A stretch of 64,000 bases of DNA from [Eubacterium] eligens ATCC 27750 (GCF_000146185.1 NC_012778.1:1309001-1373000); one strand, 5' to 3'. Shown: positions 10,095 to 19,464, counted from the first letter of the stretch. Program-made: numbers and translations. The notes: generated by a model not told the origin, from the sequence alone.

Positions 10095-10493
10095 CTAATC
10101 ATTATATACCTTGCAATAAACAATCATTTTATCCTTTAATATCTTAACCCTGCTCGGTCTTATCTCACCTGCAAATATCTTATCTGCGAAATCAGCAAAC
10201 AGATATTTCTGTAACAATACCTTAAGTTGTTTATTCCCGGATCTTCTTATAGCTGACACAATCCAAACAGCAACAAAACACACTGGCCACACCCATACAG
10301 GAATATACTGCATAATTGTAAGTGCATATCTTCCTGCAAGCGCAAATCCTATTGCACAAAATATAACAACATATACCACAGCCCATATATAAGCCTTTAT
10401 CCATCCAACAGCACCAAGAACTTTAAGTCTGTTGGTTATCTTTCTATAATTTTCTGATTCTTCTGCCGTTATTGATAACTCTATTATCTCCAT
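10095..10493 (-). CDS. Uncharacterised two-TM membrane protein upstream of murI
   Basis: A 132-residue protein with an amphipathic N-terminus, two adjacent hydrophobic segments (about residues 38-60 and 66-86, rich in Val, Ile, Ala and Trp) and a basic C-terminal cytoplasmic tail ending ILKDKMIVYCKVYND. I do not recognise a family with confidence; the layout resembles YcxB-like small membrane proteins. The ATG at 10493 is used; a TTG two codons earlier is closer to the AAAGGTG site and may be the real start. It has its own promoter and leads the murI-ybaK cluster. Confidence 0.65.
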   Translation of the reverse strand: MEIIELSITAEESENYRKITNRLKVLGAVGWIKAYIWAVVYVVIFCAIGFALAGRYALTIMQYIPVWVWPVCFVAVWIVSAIRRSGNKQLKVLLQKYLFADFADKIFAGEIRPSRVKILKDKMIVYCKVYND

Positions 10494-10527
10494 AAACAAG
10501 TCACACCTTTCTTAGCGATTAACAATA

Positions 10528-10556
10528 ATTATAAGCCCTTAAGTCAAAGTATTCAA
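10528..10556 (-). promoter_or_regulatory. Predicted promoter of the orf134-murI cluster
   Basis: TTGAAT, 17 bases, TATAAT on the minus strand, 35 bases before the first gene. Confidence 0.7.
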
Positions 10557-10594
10557 GATACTTTATTTTACGCTCTTTTTTAAGGCAAAAAAAC

Positions 10595-10638
10595 TTTCCC
10601 CGTATACGATGAGACACAATTCATCATATACGGGGAAA
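10595..10638 (-). terminator. Intrinsic terminator of the 55-residue orphan gene
   Basis: A long stem (TTTCCCCGTATA paired with TATACGGGGAAA, extended inward by GATGA/TCATC) is followed on the minus strand by seven T. The only non-Watson-Crick pair becomes G-U in the minus-strand RNA, which fixes the orientation. Confidence 0.85.
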
Positions 10639-10670
10639 ACTATTATATTGGTTTCTTTTAAACAATTTGA

Positions 10671-10838
10671 TTAATAGTCACTCAGAACATCTTCCACATG
10701 CTTAATAGAAATCTCTAAAAAATTGGATATTTCATAATCTGGAACACCATTATCATGAAGTATGAATATAAGTTCTTCCATACTCGTTCCCTTACGGCGT
10801 TCCATCATAATAAAATGTTTAACCTGAGTCTCGTCCAT
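10671..10838 (-). CDS. Small orphan protein of 55 residues
   Basis: A short open frame starting at the ATG at 10838 gives MDETQVKHFIMMERRKGTSM and continues EELIFILHDNGVPDYEISNF to a TAA at 10671. AGGTG precedes the start. It is bracketed by a near-consensus promoter (10894-10923) and a strong terminator (10595-10638), the best evidence that it is a real monocistronic gene. The sequence is soluble and helical; the part from GTSMEEL to FLEISIKHVED has the spacing of a helix-turn-helix, but that is only an impression. I recognise no family. Confidence 0.6.
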   Translation of the reverse strand: MDETQVKHFIMMERRKGTSMEELIFILHDNGVPDYEISNFLEISIKHVEDVLSDY

Positions 10839-10893
10839 ACCACACCTCACACCTCACATATTATTAAATTATTCCGCATCGAAACTTTTCAAC

Positions 10894-10923
10894 ATTATAT
10901 CAGATACATTTCTAATAAGTCAA
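10894..10923 (-). promoter_or_regulatory. Predicted promoter of the 55-residue orphan gene
   Basis: TTGACT, 18 bases, TATAAT on the minus strand, about 56 bases before the ATG at 10838. It begins only 15 bases after the stop codon of the preceding gene. Confidence 0.75.
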
Positions 10924-10937
10924 TAGAATAGTCCTAC

Positions 10938-12725
10938 TTACTGATTGTTCTTCCCAATAATCTTCTTTAACATATGTACCCTGTTAAATGGAAATGAAAA
11001 ATAATACCCATCAACAAAATCAGTAGTCTTTGCAATTATTTCCCTTGCTATCTGAATACCGGTCTCTTCTCCCTCTTCTTTTGACATATCAGCTCTGTAT
11101 CTTGAAAGAATCTCATCAGTAACATTAATACCTGTCATCTCATTTTTCATGAATGTTGCATTTCGAAGACTTACAAATGGCATTATTCCACAAAGAATCC
11201 TTGCCCCTGTCTGTTCTTTAATCTGTCTGAGTCTGTCTATATCTTCATCAGAAAATACAGGCTGCGTCATAAAAAATGTGGCTCCCGCCTCCATTTTTTT
11301 CTTAACACGCTCAAGTTCCACTTTAAAATTAACCCTTCCCTGATTAATTGCTCCACCATATATAACCGGTTTCCCGGCAAACTGTTCCTGATTCATATCA
11401 CTTATTATATTCATAAGTCCAACTGAATCGAAGTTAAACACACTCTTTACAGACGCTCTTACAACTGATGGTATGGGATCACCGGTAATAACGAGAAAAT
11501 TATTAATATCATTTATATGTGCTCCCAAAAGCTGTGAACGCATTGCTATAGCATTCTTGTCACGACAGCATATGTGCGGCATAACACACATTCCCGTTTC
11601 TCTCGAAACCTTTTCTGCCATAAGTATTGAATCTGCACGTGTTCTTCCTGATGGTGAATCCGGAAATGTAAGCACATCAACTCCGCTTTCCTTCATCAAA
11701 AAAGCAGCATCCATAATCTTCTCATCATCAATTCCAAGCGGAGGAGCAAGTTCTACAGCAATCAGTTTTCTTCCTTCTTTTCCTTTATAGAAAGAAACAT
11801 CATTTGCAGTTTTCTTTTCTGATATCTCTTCTTCTATGGAAGCATTTTTCATATGAACAACATCAGCAGTTTTTAAAACCATCTGTCTTATATATTCAGG
11901 TGTTGTTCCACAACAGCCGCCAATAATATCAGCTCCATCCTCAGCCAGATCATGCATAATCTGTGAAAAATATGCTGCATTGTTATCATCAAATACCATT
12001 CGACCGCTTACAACCTGTGGATATCCTGCATTTGGAAGCACCGCAAAATACTTGTCATTCCTGTTAATAAGGCTCTGCACAAGCTTCTTCATATGTCCCG
12101 GACCAACTCCGCAGTTAAATCCACATGCATCAATATATGAATTTTTCCCAGCTTCTTCAATCAGCTTTCTTGCACTAAAGCCTGCACTGCTATAGCCAAA
12201 CTGATTTATTGCAAACTGAGTTATAACAAATCCGTTTTCTCCTGCATTTTCAATTGCTTTATCAATAAATCCCAGTTCTGGAAATGTTTCAAAAACAAAT
12301 ATATCAACGCCACATTCCTTAAAAACATTAACTATATCAACATACTCTTTTTCAATATGCTCTTTTTCAATCATATTTTCACCAGGAATAGGGCCAATAT
12401 CAGCTGCTACAAGCACATCTGTCCCCTTTACGGCTTCCCTTGCAATGTCAACGGCATTTTTAATATTATTTCTTACCTCATCAAATCCCGCTCCAAGACA
12501 CACGGTATTACTTGCAAATGTATTAGTTCTGATAATCTTAGCACCAGCTTCAATATATTCTTTATGAATTGCCAGTACTCTGTCTGAAGCCTGTAAATTT
12601 GCCAGCTCAGGCAGGCTGCCCGTATCATACTTCTTAGCATAGTATGTTCCAAACGCACCATCTGCCACCAGTATTTCACTCTTTAATCTGTCATATAATA
12701 TTCCTGCTGTTCCTGTATACTTCAT
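10938..12725 (-). CDS. Bifunctional homocysteine S-methyltransferase / methylenetetrahydrofolate reductase
   Basis: The 595-residue protein is a fusion. Residues 1 to about 290 form a homocysteine S-methyltransferase (ADGAFGTYYAKK; zinc ligands in GFNCGVGP and IIGGCCGTTPEY). The rest is an FAD-dependent 5,10-methylenetetrahydrofolate reductase (VELAPPLGIDDEKI, VITGDPIPS, GATFFMTQPVF). Known B. subtilis YitJ has the same layout; the enzyme makes methyl-THF and probably methylates homocysteine for methionine and SAM recycling. It starts only about 38 bases after the terminator of the purine permease and no SAM riboswitch is visible. Confidence 0.93.
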   Translation of the reverse strand: MKYTGTAGILYDRLKSEILVADGAFGTYYAKKYDTGSLPELANLQASDRVLAIHKEYIEAGAKIIRTNTFASNTVCLGAGFDEVRNNIKNAVDIAREAVKGTDVLVAADIGPIPGENMIEKEHIEKEYVDIVNVFKECGVDIFVFETFPELGFIDKAIENAGENGFVITQFAINQFGYSSAGFSARKLIEEAGKNSYIDACGFNCGVGPGHMKKLVQSLINRNDKYFAVLPNAGYPQVVSGRMVFDDNNAAYFSQIMHDLAEDGADIIGGCCGTTPEYIRQMVLKTADVVHMKNASIEEEISEKKTANDVSFYKGKEGRKLIAVELAPPLGIDDEKIMDAAFLMKESGVDVLTFPDSPSGRTRADSILMAEKVSRETGMCVMPHICCRDKNAIAMRSQLLGAHINDINNFLVITGDPIPSVVRASVKSVFNFDSVGLMNIISDMNQEQFAGKPVIYGGAINQGRVNFKVELERVKKKMEAGATFFMTQPVFSDEDIDRLRQIKEQTGARILCGIMPFVSLRNATFMKNEMTGINVTDEILSRYRADMSKEEGEETGIQIAREIIAKTTDFVDGYYFSFPFNRVHMLKKIIGKNNQ

Positions 12726-12763
12726 GCCCAGTCCCCTTATCTTTTAACATTCAACTTAAAAAA

Positions 12764-12788
12764 GGAGCCACCTTATATAAGTGACTCC
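12764..12788 (-). terminator. Intrinsic terminator after the purine permease gene
   Basis: GGAGTCAC pairs with GTGGCTCC (one G-U) around a short AT-rich loop and is followed by six T on the minus strand. Confidence 0.85.
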
Positions 12789-12826
12789 AAAATTGTATCA
12801 TTATTAAGTTTAATTTGCACTAAAAA

Positions 12827-14182
12827 TTAAAGGAAAATATACTTCAATATGAACAGCAATGCAAGCACGTACATAAGTGGAGTAATCTTCTTAGCCTTTC
12901 CAGCAACAAGATTAACAATAACATACGAAATAACACCAACTGCAATACCTTCTGAAATGCTGTACATAAGCGGCATACAGATAAGGCAGAGGTAAGCCGG
13001 AATACTCTCTGTTAAATCATTAAAATCAATTTCAACAACCGCACTAACCATAAGGAATCCTACAAAAATAAGTGCCGGAGCTGTTGCAAATCCAGGAATT
13101 GTAGTAAATACAGGTGCAAATATAATTGCAATAAGGAATAAGAAACCTGTTACAACTGAAGAAAGTCCTGTTCTTCCGCCTTCTGCAACACCTGATGAGC
13201 TCTCAACAAATGTTGTTGTTGTAGAAGTACCAAGGATGGCTCCTGCACTTGTTGCGATAGCATCAGCTAAAAGAGCCTGCTTAATTCTAGGAAGTCTTCC
13301 GTTCTCATCAAGCATTTTAGCCTTATTGGCAACACCGATAAGTGTTCCAAGTGTATCAAACATGTCAACAAAAAGGAATGAGCACATAATAACAATAAAA
13401 TCTAATATATTAATATTAAGACCCTTAAGGTTAAAGCACTGTCCAAATGTCAGGCTGATAGCTGTGATATCAAAGCTTCTCCATGAAGGAATAAGTGAAT
13501 AGAATCCTGCTGCTGCATCAACCTTATAAAGTCCTGTAAGCTGGCAGATAATACCAAGCACCCATGTTGCAACGATACCGATAAGGATAGAACCCTTAAC
13601 ATGCTTTACATAAAGAATAGCAATGATAAATGTACCGATAACTGCAAGTAAAGCACCTATTCCTACTGTGTTAAAATTAGTTCTGAAATTAACAACAGTA
13701 ACCTTTGTTGACTCACTTGCAACAACTAGGTTAGCACCCTGAAGTCCGATAAATGCCACAAAAAGACCGATACCTACTGATACGCCCTTCTTTAATGTTG
13801 TAGGAATTGCGTTAAATATAGCTTCACGAACATTAGTAAGTGAAAGCACAATAAATACAAGTCCTTCAACAAATACAGCAAAAAGTGCTACTTTCCAGCT
13901 ATATCCCATGCTTCCGCATACTGTATATGCGAAATAAGCGTTAAGTCCAAGTCCTGGAGCAAGTGCAAAAGGATAATTAGCAAGGAAAGCCATTGCAAAA
14001 CAACCTATAGCAGATGCTATTGCAGTCGCCATAAGAATTGCATTAGAATCCATTCCTGATGCTGACAGGATAGATGGATTAACAGCCAGAATATAAGCCA
14101 TTGTCATAAATGTTGTAATTCCAGCTACAACCTCAGTTCTTACACTGGTGTTGTTTTCCTTAAGTTTGAACAATTTGTCCAT
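12827..14182 (-). CDS. NCS2-family purine (guanine/hypoxanthine) permease
   Basis: The start at 14182 gives MDKLFKLKENNTSVRTE and is preceded by GGAGGTTGAA. The 451-residue protein has about 12-14 hydrophobic segments. Landmarks of the AzgA/PbuG branch are visible: EVVAGITTFMTMAYILAVNP near the start, APGLGLNAYFAYTV, and FVDMFDTLGTLIGVANKA. It imports guanine, hypoxanthine or adenine with protons; the exact substrate cannot be read. Purine riboswitches often precede such genes, but I find no purine aptamer core in the 235-base leader. A terminator follows at 12764-12788. Confidence 0.88.
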   Translation of the reverse strand: MDKLFKLKENNTSVRTEVVAGITTFMTMAYILAVNPSILSASGMDSNAILMATAIASAIGCFAMAFLANYPFALAPGLGLNAYFAYTVCGSMGYSWKVALFAVFVEGLVFIVLSLTNVREAIFNAIPTTLKKGVSVGIGLFVAFIGLQGANLVVASESTKVTVVNFRTNFNTVGIGALLAVIGTFIIAILYVKHVKGSILIGIVATWVLGIICQLTGLYKVDAAAGFYSLIPSWRSFDITAISLTFGQCFNLKGLNINILDFIVIMCSFLFVDMFDTLGTLIGVANKAKMLDENGRLPRIKQALLADAIATSAGAILGTSTTTTFVESSSGVAEGGRTGLSSVVTGFLFLIAIIFAPVFTTIPGFATAPALIFVGFLMVSAVVEIDFNDLTESIPAYLCLICMPLMYSISEGIAVGVISYVIVNLVAGKAKKITPLMYVLALLFILKYIFL

Positions 14183-14417
14183 TTCAACCTCCATAATTTT
14201 ATAAATATTAAAAAACACTTAATAATATTAACATATTCTTCTCAATTTTACGACAACTTTTTTTATTAGACATATATCTTTTCTAATAAAATCTCCCACT
14301 AAAAGAGGGAAGCGCATTCAATAGCAAAATAGTACTATATCATTGTACTTTAGTTATACACCTGTGAATTGGACGTGAACACAGGTTTGGGATACATCCA
14401 TTTATGAAAAACATGAA
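14183..14417 (-). other. Leader region of the purine permease gene, no recognised riboswitch
   Basis: The region holds a hairpin CCTGTG/CACAGG at about 14361-14387, an AGTAC/GTACT hairpin at about 14330-14350 and an AT-rich stem TTTTATTAGA/TCTAATAAAA at about 14271-14292. A weak promoter-like TTGTCG lies near 14250. I could not match the conserved purine, PRPP, guanidine or 2'-dG aptamer cores. Confidence 0.4.
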
Positions 14418-14460
14418 TAAAGCCATATATGCAGTTGGGAGACCTGCATATATGGCTTTA
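14418..14460 (-). terminator. Intrinsic terminator after mscL
   Basis: A perfect 17-bp stem (from TAAAGCCATATATGCAG and its complement) with a 9-base loop directly follows the mscL stop codon; the minus strand continues ATTCATGTTTTTC, a modest U-tract. Confidence 0.75.
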
Positions 14461-14462
14461 TT

Positions 14463-14891
14463 TTATTTCTTATCTACTAATTCAGTTGTACAGAAAGGAC
14501 ATCTTGTTGCCTTAACAGATATCTTGCTGAAACAGTATGGACAATCCTTTGTAGTTGGAGCCGGTTCTTCTTTCTTCTTACCTAAGCTCATCATCTTGTT
14601 CATTGCTTTAACTAAAAGGAACAGAACAAATGCCATAATAAGGAAATTAATAACTGCTGTTATGAATGAACCATAATCAAACACAACTCCTCTTATTGTA
14701 AATGTACCACCAACGGTAACACCCTCACCATTAGTACCACCTGTAACTACGGCAATAAGCGGATTAATAAAACTGCTTGTAAGTGCTGTTACAATGCTCT
14801 GAAATGCAGCACCGATAATAACACCTACTGCCAGATTCATAACATTTCCTTTCAAAGCAAATTCTTTAAATTCCTGAATGAATTTTTTCAT
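14463..14891 (-). CDS. mscL: Large-conductance mechanosensitive channel with C-terminal zinc ribbon
   Basis: MscL opens under membrane tension to release solutes in hypo-osmotic shock. The 142-residue protein has the N-terminal amphipathic helix MKKFIQEFKEFALKGNVMNL, the pore helix GVIIGAAFQSIV, and a second transmembrane helix FLIMAFVLFLLVKAM. Beyond the usual cytoplasmic helix, residues 115-140 add a zinc-ribbon-like tail with CPYC and CPFC pairs in place of the plain charged bundle. The ATG follows GGAGG. It is single, with a terminator directly after it. Confidence 0.95.
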   Translation of the reverse strand: MKKFIQEFKEFALKGNVMNLAVGVIIGAAFQSIVTALTSSFINPLIAVVTGGTNGEGVTVGGTFTIRGVVFDYGSFITAVINFLIMAFVLFLLVKAMNKMMSLGKKKEEPAPTTKDCPYCFSKISVKATRCPFCTTELVDKK

Positions 14892-14929
14892 TGGGTTTTC
14901 CTCCCGTATATTATTAATCTTAGAAACGA

Positions 14930-15616
14930 TTATAGTGTCTTTAGTTTTTTCCTTATGTCCTCTACAGTTTCAACAATATAATCTGCTCCCGCTATCTCAA
15001 GCTCCTGTTCTTCTGCAAAACCATATCTTACTCCCATAGAATCAATTCCAGAAGCTTTAGCACCTAATATATCGTCTTTTCTGTCACCAATCATAATAGA
15101 CTGTGACTTTGTTTCTGGCAGATTGTCAGCGTCCGCAAGTCCGGCAGCAGCAAGCCTTACAAACACTTCATCAATAACCTGGTTCTTATGTCTACGTTCT
15201 CCACCTTCTAATTCACTTCCAACAGCAACATCAAAATACTTATCAACATTAAAGTACTCTAATATTCTTGGAACATATATTTCAGGCTTACATGTAGCAA
15301 GTGCAATTATATATCCATCACTCTTTAATCCTTCAAGCATATCTGCTATCCCGTCAAAAAGAACATTTTCATATATTCCCTTGTCAGAATATCTTTCACG
15401 GTAATAATCAACTGCCTTTAGTGCTTTTTCTTTGTCAAATCCATAAAATTTTTCAAAGCTTTCATCAAGAGGAGGACCTATGAATCTTCGAAGCATCGCC
15501 TGGTCATTTTCTTCTATTCCAAGTTTCTTAAGTGCATGCTGCACACTTTTGGTAATTCCCTCGCTTGAATCTGTAATTGTTCCATCAAGGTCAAATAATA
15601 TATATCTCTTAGTCAT
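14930..15616 (-). CDS. HAD-family hydrolase, phosphoglycolate phosphatase-like
   Basis: A 228-residue HAD subfamily IA phosphatase. Motif I is DLDGTITDSSEGI with the nucleophile and acid aspartates, motif II lies in IALATCKPE, and motif IV is MIGDRKDDILGAKASG. A helical cap lies between motif I and II, as in phosphoglycolate phosphatase and PpaX. The substrate cannot be assigned. It is 13 bases from the next HAD gene, so the two are probably cotranscribed. Confidence 0.85.
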   Translation of the reverse strand: MTKRYILFDLDGTITDSSEGITKSVQHALKKLGIEENDQAMLRRFIGPPLDESFEKFYGFDKEKALKAVDYYRERYSDKGIYENVLFDGIADMLEGLKSDGYIIALATCKPEIYVPRILEYFNVDKYFDVAVGSELEGGERRHKNQVIDEVFVRLAAAGLADADNLPETKSQSIMIGDRKDDILGAKASGIDSMGVRYGFAEEQELEIAGADYIVETVEDIRKKLKTL

Positions 15617-15629
15617 ATTTTCTCCATTA

Positions 15630-16280
15630 TCACATTAATTCACTGTAACTTCTGATATTGTAATCGGCTATCTGACAAATATCCTGCCAGTCATCCGCTG
15701 AAGCCTCATCATATACTGCCACAACAGTAAAACCGCCACTCTTGGCTCCCTGTGCAGCCGATAACACATCTTCAAACACAATACATTCATTCACACTGCA
15801 CCCTGCTTTGCCGGCTGCTTTCATATATACATCCGGAAATTTCTTTCCTCTGGATACTTCATTTGTCTGTGTAAATGCATCAAAAAAATCATATATTCCA
15901 TTTCTTCTAAGGCATGGCTCAAAAAGTGCCCTGTCTGATGATGTTGCCGATACAATCTTAAAGCCATTATTATGCATTTGTTCTATAAAAGCTTTCGCAT
16001 ACGGCTTTAACACCACCTTGTCAGTGTATGCCTTACATGCTGCATCATACCATTCTTTCATGATTTCTTCTGTAGATTCCGGCAGATTATACTTTTCCTT
16101 AGTATATACCGAACCGGATTCAAATGTATGTGTCTTAATCTCCTGCATATATTCCTTAGATACAGGAATTCCTCTTCTGCCCAAAAAATCCATGTCAACC
16201 TTAGCCCATACCTGTGTTGAATCAAGTATAGTTCCATCAAGGTCGAATATGATACACCGGCAGTTACTAAGATCTAACAT
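15630..16280 (-). CDS. HAD-family hydrolase, beta-phosphoglucomutase-like
   Basis: A 216-residue HAD protein with motif I FDLDGTILDSTQVW, motif II IVSATSSDR, the motif III lysine in SRGKKFPDVYMKA and motif IV VFEDVLSAAQGAKSGG. The form of motif IV (FEDxxxG-like) is typical of the beta-phosphoglucomutase / sugar-phosphatase branch. Its substrate is unknown. It is between the PrsA-like gene and the second HAD gene on the same strand. Confidence 0.85.
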   Translation of the reverse strand: MLDLSNCRCIIFDLDGTILDSTQVWAKVDMDFLGRRGIPVSKEYMQEIKTHTFESGSVYTKEKYNLPESTEEIMKEWYDAACKAYTDKVVLKPYAKAFIEQMHNNGFKIVSATSSDRALFEPCLRRNGIYDFFDAFTQTNEVSRGKKFPDVYMKAAGKAGCSVNECIVFEDVLSAAQGAKSGGFTVVAVYDEASADDWQDICQIADYNIRSYSELM

Positions 16281-16304
16281 GGATAACTCCTCCAGATTTA
16301 TGTA

Positions 16305-17474
16305 CTACTTATATGAAAATCTCTTCTTTACATTAACACTATATTCATCAGTATATTTCTTGATATATTCTGAATATTTTTTATTAAGCACTGTCGATTT
16401 TATAGAATCATCATCTGCCCCATCATAAGTTCTATTAATATAATAAACAATATAGTAGCATGAATTGGCGCTGTCTTCTATAACAGTTACATCACCCTCA
16501 CTTCTGTCAGATGAAACAATCCAGTCAGCACATGCTGATTCAATGTCGCTCTTCTTAACATCGCTGACTAATGATGCATCATCAGCAGCATACTTATCTT
16601 CTTCATCATTTGAATAAATTCTGCACTGAGTGGCAAATGTAGCTTCGCTTGTTACTCCTGAAGCAAATTTATCTGCCTTTGTCTTTGCTTCTGCCATATC
16701 TGATGAGTCAGAGCTTCCGGCTTTCACTGTAAATGTTCTGTACTTAAACTTATCATATGTATCTTTATTTGACTGATAATACTCATCTGCTTCCTCATCA
16801 GTTGCTGCAAGCTTCTCTGTAAGCACCTCCTGATATGCAGTGCTCTTAAGATAATCCTTTAAAAACACCTTAACCCTCTTTTCATTTGCTTTCTTTCCAA
16901 AAAGCTGTTTAAGATAATCTGAATAAGACATATCTGCTTCGCCTGCTGCATCCTTTAATTTACCAATGAATTCATCATAATCAGCAGCTTCATTATCATA
17001 TTCAAATCCATTTGCATCAGCATCTTCTAATAAGGCTTTAGTCTCTTTAATAGTTGAAACTGCTGAATTAGCAAAATAATCATACCATGTATAATCTGTT
17101 GAATATTCCTGGCTCTTATCTGACTGGCTTGTCTTATATCCCATATAAGATGTGTAATAATCACCATATGTCATAGTGCCATATATAGCTGTGTTAAGAT
17201 TGTTTGTCTTGGCAATTCCATAATAGAAGTCAAACTCTATCTGACTTATTTTATCATCATTAACCTCAATATAATCATTATAAATGCTATTAAGTTTAAG
17301 ACCTGCTGCCGTACCGCAGCCAAGTATGATAACAGCTAAAACTGCTATGCTGACCCATTTAGTAATAAATCTTCTCTTAGCTTCTTTTCTCTCTTCTTCT
17401 TTTCGTTTCTGCATCTTACGGTCATATTTAGTAACAACCTTCTCCTTATCTGATGCCGCATTATTATCAGCCAT
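16305..17474 (-). CDS. Membrane-anchored PrsA/SurA-like foldase homologue
   Basis: The start at 17474 gives MADNNAASDKEK behind GGGAGGACATT; it lies 11 bases after the nadE stop. The 389-residue protein has a basic, coiled N-terminal cytoplasmic stretch, one transmembrane helix at about residues 38-58 and a large extracellular part. The middle is helical like SurA_N domains, and about 230-370 resembles a parvulin domain (ATFATQC, GDVTVIEDSANSCYYIVYYI) but is divergent. I infer a secretion foldase or chaperone without proven isomerase activity. Signal-anchor rather than lipobox distinguishes it from classical PrsA. Confidence 0.65.
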   Translation of the reverse strand: MADNNAASDKEKVVTKYDRKMQKRKEEERKEAKRRFITKWVSIAVLAVIILGCGTAAGLKLNSIYNDYIEVNDDKISQIEFDFYYGIAKTNNLNTAIYGTMTYGDYYTSYMGYKTSQSDKSQEYSTDYTWYDYFANSAVSTIKETKALLEDADANGFEYDNEAADYDEFIGKLKDAAGEADMSYSDYLKQLFGKKANEKRVKVFLKDYLKSTAYQEVLTEKLAATDEEADEYYQSNKDTYDKFKYRTFTVKAGSSDSSDMAEAKTKADKFASGVTSEATFATQCRIYSNDEEDKYAADDASLVSDVKKSDIESACADWIVSSDRSEGDVTVIEDSANSCYYIVYYINRTYDGADDDSIKSTVLNKKYSEYIKKYTDEYSVNVKKRFSYK

Positions 17475-17484
17475 AATGTCCTCC

Positions 17485-19464
17485 CTATTCATATCCGTTA
17501 ATTTCTTTAATTCTGTCTAACTGTTTCATCCACTCATGCGAGCATGCATCACTCGGCATTCTTAAATCACCTCTTGGCGATACTGCAACTGAACCGACCT
17601 TAGGTCCGTCAGGCAGACACGAGCGCTTAAACTGCTGCGCAAAGAATCTCCATGTGAACGTTCTTAGCCACTTATAGATAGTCTTATCATCATATTCTCC
17701 TGCAAATGCGTACTTTGCTATTCTGAATATCTTCTCAGGCTCTGCACCGAATCTTAGCATATGATACATAAAGAAATCGTGCAGCTCATAAGGTCCAACC
17801 AGATCTTCTGTCTTCTGTGCAATAGTACCATCTTCCTTAGGTGGAAGAAGCTCAGGACTTACCGGTGTATCAAGCACATCGTTAAGAACTGATGACAGTT
17901 CTTCATTGCCGCATGTATCTGCATAGAACTGTACCAAATGCCTTACAAGTGTCTTAGGTACTGATGCATTTACTCCATACATTGACATATGATCGCCATT
18001 ATATGTTGCCCAGCCTAATGCAAGCTCCGACATATCACCTGTTCCTATTACCATTCCGTTAGTCTGGTTGGCAATATCCATAAGTATCTGTGTTCTCTCT
18101 CTTGCCTGACCGTTCTCATAAGTCACATTATGATTATTCTCATCATGTCCGATATCTTCAAAATGCTGTCTTACAGCCTTCATGATATTGATTTCCCTGA
18201 GCGAACAGCCAAGCTGCTTAGTAAGCTTGACAGCATTATTATAAGTTCTGTCTGTTGTACCAAAGCAAGGCATCGTTATACAGTGTATACCGCTTCTGTC
18301 AAAGCCGCACATGTCAAATGCCCTTACAGTTACAAGAAGTGCCAGTGTAGAATCAAGTCCTCCTGATATTCCGATTACTGCATTCTTACAATTCGTATGT
18401 TCCAGTCTCTTCTTAAGTCCGTATGACTGGATATTAAGAATCTCTTCACATCTTGAGTCTCTCTCCTTCTTATCAGAAGGTACGAAAGGAGCTTTATCAA
18501 AATATCTTATGAGTTTTAACTCTTTATTGATAAGTCCATGAGCCTGAACTTCTGTATATGCGCTGTTCTCGTCAACTGCATAGGTTGTCATTCTTCTTCG
18601 TTCAGAGCATATTCTCTCTACATCAATATCAGCATATACCGATTCATCAGCAAATTTATGTGCCTCTGCAAGTGTAGAACCATTCTCACATATAAGGTTA
18701 TGTGCTGAGAACACAATATCCTGGGTAGATTCTCCTCCTCCAGCACTTGAGTACACATATCCGCACACAAGTCTTGCAGACTGCCCTGAAACAAGCTGTT
18801 TCCTATATGTATCTTTGCCAATAGTTTCATTGCTTGCCGATGCATTTACAATAATAGTTGCACCATTCATAGCATGCTTTATGCTTGGCGGCTGTGGTGT
18901 CCACAGATCCTCACATATCTCAACGCCAATCTTAACTTTTCTGTTATTATCAAATGTAAATAATAATTCACTTCCAAAGGGAACTTCCTCACCATCAACA
19001 TTTACATATACACATTCATTGAATCCCGGTGTGAACTGTCGTCTTTCATAGAATTCTCCATAATTAGGAAGATACATTTTCGGGACCATACCAAGTATCT
19101 GTCCGTTCATAACTCCTGCAACAACATTGTAAAGCTTCCCGTTCATTTCATATGGAAGTCCTACAAAGCTTATCATTCCTTTTACATTTTCCGAAAAATG
19201 TTTTATCGAAACAAGCCCTTCCAATGCTGAATCTAACAGCCTGTCATGCAAAAATAAATCATTACATGTATAACCTGTTATACACATTTCCGGAAAAACA
19301 GCTATCGCAGTATCCTTCTTATAAGCCTCAATCATAAGAGCCTTAATATTTTCTATATTATACTCACAGTCAGCCACTTTAATCTTCGGAGTCATGGCCG
19401 CTGCTCTTATATATCCGTCTTTCAATTTGCCCTCTCTTTCAATATATGTCTTTTCGTCAAACAT
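17485..19464 (-). CDS. nadE: Glutamine-dependent NAD(+) synthase
   Basis: NadE makes NAD from deamido-NAD, ATP and glutamine. The 659-residue protein has an N-terminal nitrilase-type glutaminase (FPEMCITGYTC with the Glu, then GVEICEDLWTP with the catalytic Cys) and a C-terminal synthetase with the P-loop GISGGLDSTLALL and TGDMSELALGWATYNGDHM. Length fits the two-domain bacterial form. It overlaps nothing and is followed within 11 bases by the PrsA-like gene. Confidence 0.95.
   Translation of the reverse strand: MFDEKTYIEREGKLKDGYIRAAAMTPKIKVADCEYNIENIKALMIEAYKKDTAIAVFPEMCITGYTCNDLFLHDRLLDSALEGLVSIKHFSENVKGMISFVGLPYEMNGKLYNVVAGVMNGQILGMVPKMYLPNYGEFYERRQFTPGFNECVYVNVDGEEVPFGSELLFTFDNNRKVKIGVEICEDLWTPQPPSIKHAMNGATIIVNASASNETIGKDTYRKQLVSGQSARLVCGYVYSSAGGGESTQDIVFSAHNLICENGSTLAEAHKFADESVYADIDVERICSERRRMTTYAVDENSAYTEVQAHGLINKELKLIRYFDKAPFVPSDKKERDSRCEEILNIQSYGLKKRLEHTNCKNAVIGISGGLDSTLALLVTVRAFDMCGFDRSGIHCITMPCFGTTDRTYNNAVKLTKQLGCSLREINIMKAVRQHFEDIGHDENNHNVTYENGQARERTQILMDIANQTNGMVIGTGDMSELALGWATYNGDHMSMYGVNASVPKTLVRHLVQFYADTCGNEELSSVLNDVLDTPVSPELLPPKEDGTIAQKTEDLVGPYELHDFFMYHMLRFGAEPEKIFRIAKYAFAGEYDDKTIYKWLRTFTWRFFAQQFKRSCLPDGPKVGSVAVSPRGDLRMPSDACSHEWMKQLDRIKEINGYE

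Noticed and set aside
12726..12826. SAM riboswitch or T-box before the methionine/folate enzyme
   Set aside because: Only about 38 bases separate the upstream terminator from the gene, too short for either.
14183..14417. Purine or related riboswitch before the NCS2 permease
   Set aside because: None of the conserved aptamer cores could be found on the minus strand; only simple hairpins are seen.
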